A stretch of DNA of 53,677 nucleotides from NCBI GenBank assembly GCA_947649875.1, contig CANSTH010000004.1:1-53677 (forward strand). Reading direction: 5' to 3'. This DNA comes from an uncultured Parvibacter sp. (GTDB taxonomy: Bacteria; Actinomycetota; Coriobacteriia; Coriobacteriales; Eggerthellaceae). A program made the position numbers and the translations under genes. The notes below the pieces were generated by a model. That model had not been told where the DNA came from and did not search any database. It worked only from the letters and a program-made list of their open reading frames with translations. This document shows positions 47,393-53,677 of this stretch, one piece after another (the stretch's first letter is position 1; the number at the start of each line of letters is the position of its first letter).

Positions 47393-48433
47393 ATGCGCGA
47401 AGCCGCAGAGGCAAGGTGCCTGCGGAGGAAGCGCAGCGAGAGGGGCGCGTTGTTCAACGGACTGACGATAGGGTACTTGTTCCTGGGCGGAACCGGTGGA
47501 GGTGCTCTAACGGTTTTGTGCTCGCTGAGCTTGGTAGACATGTTCCGCATATCGCCCCATGCCGTGCGTCTTTCCCGGCAACACGGCATGTACGCCTGGA
47601 GTGCCTGCCTGCTGCTGTTGGTGCTGGGCGTGTTGTGCCTGGTGGCTGATATGGGCGTGCCTGAACGGGCGTTGGGCTTTCTCTTCCCGCGGGAAATCAC
47701 CGTCACCCTGGTTGGCGCATGGGCATTGCTTGTGGGAATTGCCCTTTGCATGGTTTTCTGGTGCGCGCTCATGTTCGACAATGTTGTCCTGTGGCGCCCG
47801 CTGATGGCGGCTTTGGCCGGGGTGGGAATCTTGGTTGGTTTGGCGATCTCCCTGTACACGGGCGTTTTGCTGTGGTGCATGGTGTCGGTGCTGGCTTGGC
47901 AGACGCCACTGGTGGCGCTGCTGTTCTGCCTCTCGTCGCTTTCGGGTGGCATTGCGGTAGTGCTGGCCATGGTGGGCTTTGTGCCGGCTCGGGCACACCT
48001 CATGCGCCGGGTGGAGGCGCTGTTGCGGGCAGACTGGCTGATCATTGTGCTGGAATTGGTGCTGCTTGCTGTGTATGTGGCATGGCTGTTGCTTGGCTCC
48101 GACACGTTCCATTTCGGTGTGGCTCTGGTGGTGGGGAACGAAGCCGTTCTCTTCTGGCTGGGGCTGGTAGGGACAGGCCTTTTGCTGCCGCTGGTGCTGG
48201 AGCGTTCGGTGACCTATTCCAATCATCGTACCCAGTTGCTGTTTGTGGCCGCCAGCGTGCTAGTGGGGGGCCTTGCGCTGCGCATGGCGGTGGTGGGGCT
48301 GTTTCCGCTCGATCTGTCGCAAACCACTGAAGCCTTGTTACAAGCGGCATCGGCGGCTACGGCCCAGCCCCTGCCGGGGGTGGAGGGCCCCTCGGGCATC
48401 GTGCCTGCGGACTGGGGGCCGATGCCGTTATGA
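47393..48433 (+). CDS. NrfD/PsrC-like integral membrane subunit
   Basis: A 346-residue protein with eight or nine hydrophobic helices. The pattern GLTIGYLFLGGTGGGALTVL, ISLYTGVLLWCMVSVLAWQT, LVALLFCLSSLSGG and LGLVGTGLLLPLVLE is typical of NrfD/DmsC-type quinol-oxidising anchors. Such proteins pass quinol electrons to a ferredoxin and molybdoenzyme. Here no ferredoxin or catalytic gene is adjacent; SPFH and GntR genes follow. The ATG at 47393 is chosen because the candidate -10 (47356-47361) lies across earlier ATGs. It shares an operator with the reductase operon at 50447, which lacks a visible anchor. Confidence 0.75.
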   Translation: MREAAEARCLRRKRSERGALFNGLTIGYLFLGGTGGGALTVLCSLSLVDMFRISPHAVRLSRQHGMYAWSACLLLLVLGVLCLVADMGVPERALGFLFPREITVTLVGAWALLVGIALCMVFWCALMFDNVVLWRPLMAALAGVGILVGLAISLYTGVLLWCMVSVLAWQTPLVALLFCLSSLSGGIAVVLAMVGFVPARAHLMRRVEALLRADWLIIVLELVLLAVYVAWLLLGSDTFHFGVALVVGNEAVLFWLGLVGTGLLLPLVLERSVTYSNHRTQLLFVAASVLVGGLALRMAVVGLFPLDLSQTTEALLQAASAATAQPLPGVEGPSGIVPADWGPMPL

Positions 48434-48467
48434 ATGAAGCACGACTGCAGGAAAGGACTCGACTACT

Positions 48468-49439
48468 ATGAGAAAACGCAGGGCTCCGCGCATGATAAAG
48501 GATGCGCCCTACGAGGTAACGGATCGCCAGGCAGAGATGTGGGCCGCCACTTCCTATGTGCCGCGGAAATCATCGCGAAACGGTGCCACAATTTTCTCGA
48601 TTGCCCTGTTTTTGGGCACGTGCGCTGTGGTGCTGGGGCTTTCGATGGCCCTGAGCGGCCGTATTACTCTGGCGGCCATCATCCTCATGGTCCTCGCGGC
48701 GCTGCTGGTAATCTCATCGGTTCACACGGCACTCTCTTGGGAAAAGGTGGTGGTGCTGCGGCTGGGCAACTTCAACCGTGTGGTGGGGCCGGGCCTCTAT
48801 TTCACCATTCCCATCATCGAGCACGGTACCATCCGAGTGGATCAGCGCACTATTGCCACCCCCTTCTCTGCCGAGAAAACGTTGACGGCCGACCTGGTGC
48901 CGGTGACGGTTGATGCGGTGCTGTTCTGGGTTGTGTGGGATGCGAAGAAGGCCTGCACCGAGGTGGAGGACTACTACGCCGCTGTGTCGTTCTTGGCTCA
49001 GACGGCGCTGCGGGAGGCGGTGGGGCGCTCGACGGTAGCCGAGGTGGCTCTGCGGCGCGATCAGCTGGATGCCGAGATAAAGGCCGACATCGAGAAAGAG
49101 GCGGCTGATTGGGGGCTGGACATCATTGCGGTGAAGGTGCGTGACATCGTGATTCCCGATGAGCTGCAAGATGTGATGAGCCTGGAAGCCCAGGCGGACC
49201 GCGAAAAGAACGCCCGCATGACGGTGGCTGCTGCCGAGGTGGATTTGGCAGACATGTTGAAAGACGCCGCCGCCCTGTACGGCAGCGAGGACGCCGCCAT
49301 GAAGCTTCGTACTATGCTGATGCAGTACGAGACGGTGCGCAAATCGCACGGCACGGTGGTCACCGTGCCCACTGCCATCAGCGATGGGTTTGTCGATGGC
49401 GAGGGAAAACCGCTCCCCAATCCGAAAAAACCCAGCTAG
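48468..49439 (+). CDS. SPFH/stomatin-family membrane protein
   Basis: A 323-residue band-7 protein. Two hydrophobic segments at about residues 45-85 precede the SPFH domain (VVVLRLGNFNRVVGPGLYFT, IPIIEHGTIRVDQRT, TALREAVGRSTVAEV). A coiled-coil-forming tail follows (EAQADREKNARMTVAAAEVD). Stomatin-like proteins form oligomeric membrane microdomain scaffolds. It lies 34 bp after the NrfD-like gene and 30 bp before gntR, so all three are probably one operon. No NfeD partner is present. Confidence 0.9.
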   Translation: MRKRRAPRMIKDAPYEVTDRQAEMWAATSYVPRKSSRNGATIFSIALFLGTCAVVLGLSMALSGRITLAAIILMVLAALLVISSVHTALSWEKVVVLRLGNFNRVVGPGLYFTIPIIEHGTIRVDQRTIATPFSAEKTLTADLVPVTVDAVLFWVVWDAKKACTEVEDYYAAVSFLAQTALREAVGRSTVAEVALRRDQLDAEIKADIEKEAADWGLDIIAVKVRDIVIPDELQDVMSLEAQADREKNARMTVAAAEVDLADMLKDAAALYGSEDAAMKLRTMLMQYETVRKSHGTVVTVPTAISDGFVDGEGKPLPNPKKPS

Positions 49440-49469
49440 AATGCTTATATGAACCGAGAAAGGTAATTT

Positions 49470-49871
49470 ATGGCGCCCAACCCCCTCAATGAGTTCGAGA
49501 TAGATCAGAACAGCGGTATTCCCACCTGGATCCAGGTGAAGAACCGGCTGTCGTACCTTATTGGCTCGGGCGCCTATCATGAGGGGGATCAGCTGCCCAC
49601 GGTGCGCGCACTGGCCATCGATTTGGACATAAGCTACAACACCGTGAATCGCGCCTATCAGGATTTAGAGCGGGAAGGCTACATCTCCACCCGCCGCGGG
49701 CGCGGCACCTTCGTGGCCCAACGCCGCGAGTGCGGGGCCGATCGTATGACGTCGTCGCCCATCGAGCTGGTTATCGACGACATGATCCGTGCCTGTGTGA
49801 ACGAGGGCCTGGACGATGACGACATCATAGCCATGGTAGGCGCCCGGCTCGATCATCGTAAGTACCTCTAA
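49470..49871 (+). CDS. GntR-family regulator (YtrA-like)
   Basis: A 133-residue protein with an N-terminal GntR winged helix (residues about 18-85: IQVKNRLSYLIGSGAYHEGD, QLPTVRALAIDLDISYNTVN, RGRGTFVA) and only a short helical tail of about 45 residues. That size and tail fit the YtrA subfamily. It ends the NrfD-SPFH operon and is the nearest candidate to bind the dyad at 47319 and 50121 (inference). Confidence 0.9.
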   Translation: MAPNPLNEFEIDQNSGIPTWIQVKNRLSYLIGSGAYHEGDQLPTVRALAIDLDISYNTVNRAYQDLEREGYISTRRGRGTFVAQRRECGADRMTSSPIELVIDDMIRACVNEGLDDDDIIAMVGARLDHRKYL

Positions 49872-49946
49872 GGGAGCGTCTGCTAATCCAGGACTGCAAA
49901 GCTTGCCAAATTTGCTGGATCGAAACAGGATTGCGTCGCACATTTT

Positions 49947-50036
49947 TTTCGTAGGGCAGAGGTTCTGTCTCTGCCTAAACGGACAACCCGTACTTGCTTG
50001 CGGTCCAGGCATGCACAGAGTGCCTGCCCTACGAAA
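49947..50036. mobile_element. 90-bp MITE/REP-like element
   Basis: TTTCGTAGGGCAG (49947-49959) and CTGCCCTACGAAA (50024-50036) are perfect 13-bp inverted ends. Inside are two further hairpins, GGCAGAG/CTCTGCC and CAGGCA/TGCCTG, so the element folds as a cloverleaf. It has no coding capacity and sits in a 575-bp spacer. No target-site duplication is clear. Confidence 0.65.
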
Positions 50037-50120
50037 GGTGTCGGGTCGAGGGCGCTTGGATTAATTCCGGCACATCAAAGAGATGCAAGCTATCCTCAAA
50101 ATAGATAAATCAATGACTTG

Positions 50121-50144
50121 ATTGTCGCAAGTGATTGCGATAAT
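50121..50144. promoter_or_regulatory. Dyad operator upstream of the second molybdoenzyme operon
   Basis: ATTGTCGCAA and TTGCGATAAT form a 10-bp-arm dyad (one mismatch) around GTGA. It matches the dyad at 47319-47342 in arm sequence and in 4-nt spacing. It lies about 300 bp upstream of the start codon. Confidence 0.65.
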
Positions 50145-50446
50145 GTGACACTCATCAGAATTTGGCCGATTCTTGAGGGAAGAGCGTTGGAGTCGCGAGG
50201 GCGGCTGCAACGAAAGCGAAAGGGGAGAAACGGTCAGGAATTCTTCACGCAGTGCAATGGCCTTACAATTCACCGATGCTTGCCGAGCGGGAGCCGACTT
50301 CCGGAAAATGATGCGCGGCTGGTCCCAGGTGAATGGTGTTTGGGATGGCGCTGTGGCCCTTGGCGCTGAAAGCTGCTAAGCCGGAAGCCACCAAGAGCGG
50401 GGGACTGAGGCGTTTCTTCTCTTCGACTGACATCGAAGGAGGAGCA

Positions 50447-52954
50447 ATGTCAAAAACGGCAAGTCCGAAGGCGAGCCTGTCGCGCAGGAGCTTCCTTAAG
50501 ACCACTGTTGCGGTGGCCGGGGCAACTGCAGTTGTCGGGGGTGGCAGCACCCTTATGGCAATGGCCGCCGATGCGCCGGCAACAGGCGCTCAGGAGGAAG
50601 TGTATCGCGGGGTATGCCGCCCCAACTGCTTCGGCTTCTGCCATCTGAATGTTCATGTGCACGATGGCAAGGTGATGAAAACCACCCGTGCCCCCTACAA
50701 CGAGGCCTGCTACAGCCGCATCTGCCAGCGCGGGCTTTCCCATGTGCAGCGCATTTACGATCCCAAGCGCCTGCAGTACCCCATGCGCCGTGTTGATGGT
50801 ACCGAGCGTGGTGCCGGCCAATGGGAGCGCGTGAGCTGGGACGAGGCGTTGAGCGAGATCGCCAGCAAGATCCAGGAGATCCAGGGCAAGTACGGCGAGT
50901 CTGCCGTGGCGTTCCTCACCGCTTCGGGCAACCAGTCCGTAGGCGTCACCGGTGTTTACAGCCGCCTCATCGCGCTGCTGAACGCCTCCAACATCGGTCC
51001 CTGCCTGGATATGGGCAGCTACTATGGCATGAACGCCGTATGCGGCACCTTTGTCGGTCCTCTGCTGGGCTACATGATGTGGAACGGCAACGAGCCCACT
51101 GATGCGAAGAACGCCAAGACCATCATCACCTGGGGCGCAAACGTGACCGATGCCCAAATCCAAAACTGGCATCTGGTGCATGAGGCCATGGAGGGTGGCA
51201 CCAAGCTGGTGGTCATCGACCCCATCTACACCCAGATTGCCTCGAAGGCCGACCTGTGGGTTCCCGTTCGCCCCGGCTCCGACACGCTGTTGAAGTTGGG
51301 CCTCATGCAAATCGTGCTGGAGCGTGGCGCCCAAGACGTGGCCTATCTGAAGGCTTCCACCGTTGCGCCTTTCCTGGTAAAGGAAAGCGACGGGCTGTTC
51401 CTGCGCCGCTCCGACACCGGTGTGGCTCCGGTGGATACGGGCCAAGTGGATCCCACTACCCAGCAGCCCATTATGGACGATCCTTTCATGGTGCTCTCTG
51501 GTGGTCAGCTAGTAGAGCTGCGCGAGGGTGTGGATCCGGACATCGAAGGCACCTACGATTTTGATGGCGTGCAGTGCCGTTGCGCCTTCGAGTTGTTGAA
51601 AGAGAACATTTACGAATACACGCTGGATCAGATTTCCTCGATGACCGAAGTGCCCGTCGATACCATGAACCTGCTGGCGGATTATGTGATTGATGGCCCG
51701 GTGTACCACTATGAGGGCTATGGTCCGCAGGCTTACAACAACGGCGGTCAGACCACCGTTGCCGGCCTCACCCTGTGCGCGCTGCTGGGCAACCTGGGCA
51801 AGCATGGCGCCTCCTACGGTGCCTTCTGGGGCCTTGGCCTTGCGGGCAGCATGAGCGACTATACCGCTCCTGCCGGTCCTTCCACAGGGTTGAGCATTGC
51901 CAGTGTTGACCTGAAGAACGTGATTGAGTCTGGCCAGTTCATGGGCCAACCGGCCAACATCAAGATGCTGTGGATCTACTCCGCCAATCCGTTGAACACC
52001 CATACCGACACCGGTGCCTTCACCGATGTCATCGTTCCGGCTTTGGAGTACATGGTCACGGCCGATTCCGTTATGACCGACACTGCCGCGTATTCCGACA
52101 TGGTGCTCCCCATTGCCCAGTGGTTCGAGCTGGAGGAAGTCTCCAACGCTGGTCAGTGCATGTCCTACAACTTCAACGAGAAGGCCATTGAGCCTCCGTA
52201 CGAGTGCAAGTCGGACTTCGACATCATCACCGAGTTGGCCCCGAAACTTGGGCTGGGCGATTACTTCACCATGACCTGCGAAGAGGCCTTGAAGTACCAA
52301 ACTTCTGGCGATTTGCCTGCGATGCTGGGCGCCGATTATGACACCTTGAAGGAGGCCAAGCAGGTACGCTTCATCATGGGCAATGCCGAGACCGAGCCCT
52401 ACGTTGCCTACGAGGGCGGCGTCTTCGCCACCCCCACTACTCGTTTCGAGTTCTACCGCGAGAACCCGCTGCCCCGCGTTCCCGCAAACGTGCAGCCCAC
52501 CCCCGAGCAGATTCAAGCGGAACGCCTGCCCCACTTTGAGCCGCCGCTGGAGGCCTGGCCGGAAAACCCGCTGTATGAAAAGTATCCGTTCGTGCTGATG
52601 AGCGAGCGTCCGCGCTACCGCGTGCACTCCCAGTGGTGCACCACGCCGTTGCTGCGCGAAATCGACCCCGAGCCCATTGTGAAGATCAACCCGGCCGACG
52701 CGAAGGCCAAGGGTATCGAGGACCAGTCTTACTGCGAGTGCTTCAATGATCGCGGCACCGCGGTGGCGAAAGCCATCTACTCCGAGGCCATTAAGCCCGG
52801 CACCATGGTGTACCCGAAGGGCTGGCAGCTTGACCAGCACAAGGGAGGCGGTTGGTCGTATCTCAGCTCTACCGAGTACGACCCGTTCATTGTGAACAAT
52901 AACTTCATGGACGTGCTGTGCGATGTGCGTCCGTGGAAAGGGGGTGAGGCATAA
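50447..52954 (+). CDS. Tat-exported DMSO-reductase-family catalytic subunit
   Basis: An 835-residue bis-MGD oxidoreductase. The Tat motif SRRSFLK is at residues 12-18, with signal end near residue 41. Cluster ligands are Cys57, Cys61, Cys65 and Cys93 (Cx3Cx3Cx27C), the DmsA-type pattern. GKYGESAVAFLTASGNQS, TIITWGANVTDAQIQN and the C-terminal MSERPRYRVHSQWC are typical of the DMSO/TMAO-type anaerobic reductases. The ATG follows GAAGGAGGAG. Its stop overlaps the ferredoxin start (TAATG), so the two are translationally coupled. The substrate is unknown; an anchor gene may lie beyond the window or be the NrfD-like protein at 47393. Confidence 0.9.
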   Translation: MSKTASPKASLSRRSFLKTTVAVAGATAVVGGGSTLMAMAADAPATGAQEEVYRGVCRPNCFGFCHLNVHVHDGKVMKTTRAPYNEACYSRICQRGLSHVQRIYDPKRLQYPMRRVDGTERGAGQWERVSWDEALSEIASKIQEIQGKYGESAVAFLTASGNQSVGVTGVYSRLIALLNASNIGPCLDMGSYYGMNAVCGTFVGPLLGYMMWNGNEPTDAKNAKTIITWGANVTDAQIQNWHLVHEAMEGGTKLVVIDPIYTQIASKADLWVPVRPGSDTLLKLGLMQIVLERGAQDVAYLKASTVAPFLVKESDGLFLRRSDTGVAPVDTGQVDPTTQQPIMDDPFMVLSGGQLVELREGVDPDIEGTYDFDGVQCRCAFELLKENIYEYTLDQISSMTEVPVDTMNLLADYVIDGPVYHYEGYGPQAYNNGGQTTVAGLTLCALLGNLGKHGASYGAFWGLGLAGSMSDYTAPAGPSTGLSIASVDLKNVIESGQFMGQPANIKMLWIYSANPLNTHTDTGAFTDVIVPALEYMVTADSVMTDTAAYSDMVLPIAQWFELEEVSNAGQCMSYNFNEKAIEPPYECKSDFDIITELAPKLGLGDYFTMTCEEALKYQTSGDLPAMLGADYDTLKEAKQVRFIMGNAETEPYVAYEGGVFATPTTRFEFYRENPLPRVPANVQPTPEQIQAERLPHFEPPLEAWPENPLYEKYPFVLMSERPRYRVHSQWCTTPLLREIDPEPIVKINPADAKAKGIEDQSYCECFNDRGTAVAKAIYSEAIKPGTMVYPKGWQLDQHKGGGWSYLSSTEYDPFIVNNNFMDVLCDVRPWKGGEA

Positions 52955-53577
52955 TGACTCGCTATGGCTTTGTAATTGAAAGTAAAGCTTGCATTGCATG
53001 CCATTCCTGCGCGGTGGCCTGCAAGGTTGAGAACAACTTGCCGGATGACATTTGGTGGAACCGCATTCTTACCAATGGCGGTGCGAATATGGACACTCCG
53101 GCCGGCACCTATCCCAACTTGTCCATGTCGGTGTTCCCCATGGCCTGCCAGCATTGCGAGAACCCTGCCTGCGTGAAGGTGTGCCCCGTGGGCGCTACCT
53201 ACAAGGACACCGAGACCGGTGTAGTGCGGCAAGACTACGACAAGTGCATCGGCTGCCGCATGTGCGTGGCCGCGTGCCCCTACACCGGCGTGCGCAGCTT
53301 CAACTGGGAAGAGCCCCAGTATGCTATCGGCCAGCCCATGGGCGCGTTGGACATTCCAGTGCACGAGAAGCACGTGGTGGAGAAGTGCACCATGTGCTGG
53401 CATCGCCTGGCGAAGGGCGAGCAGCCGGCGTGCATCGAGCCGTGCCCTGCGCGCATCCGCCACTTCGGCGATTTCGATGACCCCAATTCAGAGGTGTCGA
53501 AGCTGCTGCGTGAGAACGAGACCGTGCAACTGCTGGAAGACCGCGGTACCAACCCGTCCGTCTATTACGTGATGTAG
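52954..53577 (+). CDS. Four-cluster [4Fe-4S] ferredoxin subunit (DmsB-like)
   Basis: A 207-residue DmsB-like electron carrier. Cys groups are CIACHSCAVAC, CQHCENPACVKVC, CIGCRMCVAAC and CTMC with CIEPC, enough for four [4Fe-4S] clusters. It starts within the stop of the catalytic gene by a 1-nt overlap. It is longer in the loop between clusters than the ferredoxin at 42401. Confidence 0.95.
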   Translation: MTRYGFVIESKACIACHSCAVACKVENNLPDDIWWNRILTNGGANMDTPAGTYPNLSMSVFPMACQHCENPACVKVCPVGATYKDTETGVVRQDYDKCIGCRMCVAACPYTGVRSFNWEEPQYAIGQPMGALDIPVHEKHVVEKCTMCWHRLAKGEQPACIEPCPARIRHFGDFDDPNSEVSKLLRENETVQLLEDRGTNPSVYYVM

Positions 53578-53583
53578 GTTTTT

Positions 53584-53611
53584 GTTCCGCTGGCCTGACG
53601 GCCATCGGAAC
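53584..53611 (+). terminator. Hairpin after the last ferredoxin gene
   Basis: GTTCCGCTGGCC pairs with GGCCATCGGAAC (one mismatch) around TGAC, 7 nt after the stop. The T run precedes the hairpin instead of following it, so its role as terminator is uncertain. It is nearly identical in its right half to the hairpin after rpsI. Confidence 0.5.
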
Positions 53612-53677
53612 TACTCGGCGCTGCGGCGCACTGTGACCACCCGCCCTTGCCCCTCAGGCCTTTCCCTCACGTGCGAA

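Overview
This is a high-GC window from an anaerobic actinobacterium, most likely a gut Eggerthellaceae/Coriobacteriia relative (Eggerthella, Gordonibacter, Adlercreutzia or Slackia type). That placement is inferred from gene content: Tat-exported molybdopterin enzymes paired with four-cluster ferredoxins, a LysR-controlled two-subunit reductase, an orphan NrfD-like membrane subunit, and a giant SdrD-B-repeat surface protein. No rRNA or tRNA gene was seen.

Layout. Positions 2-23533 are the 3' part of one enormous gene for a repetitive surface protein with a C-terminal membrane anchor; its 5' end lies outside the window. A structured spacer with a possible recombinase remnant follows, then a PrsA/SurA-like foldase lipoprotein (24310-25644) and the rplM-rpsI ribosomal operon with a strong promoter and long leader. 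Next come divergent methionine genes (metA, and a Cys/Met-metabolism PLP enzyme), a HelD-like helicase, a Fic-domain protein lacking the catalytic His, an OPT transporter, a possible antitoxin remnant and an AAA_14/DUF4143 ATPase. The second half holds a LysR regulator divergent from a molybdoenzyme/ferredoxin pair, a zinc-ribbon protein, a CoaX-like protein with lost active-site residues, an EamA permease, a shikimate-kinase-like P-loop protein, an operon of NrfD-like, SPFH and GntR genes, and a second molybdoenzyme/ferredoxin pair at the right edge.

Most interesting signals. (1) Two paralogous small basic proteins (37438 and 44865) each read in frame through an intrinsic-terminator-like hairpin placed at the same offset (183 nt) from the start, with the stop codon only beyond it. 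This is the self-limiting gene design of the ribosome-rescue factors ArfA and BrfA, so they may be an undescribed rescue factor; copy 2 also has a structured 5' leader. (2) The giant protein is a higher-order A-B-C-D super-repeat of about 4.25 kb, with one A unit missing. (3) Three strictly periodic arrays of short dyad elements (52, 64 and 72 bp periods) lie around the Fic gene and next to metA. (4) The same 24-bp dyad, ATTGTCGyAA-N4-TTGCGAyAAT, lies upstream of both the NrfD-SPFH-GntR operon and the second molybdoenzyme operon, linking an orphan membrane subunit to a reductase that has no visible anchor.

All functions are read from motifs and family resemblance; no database search was possible.
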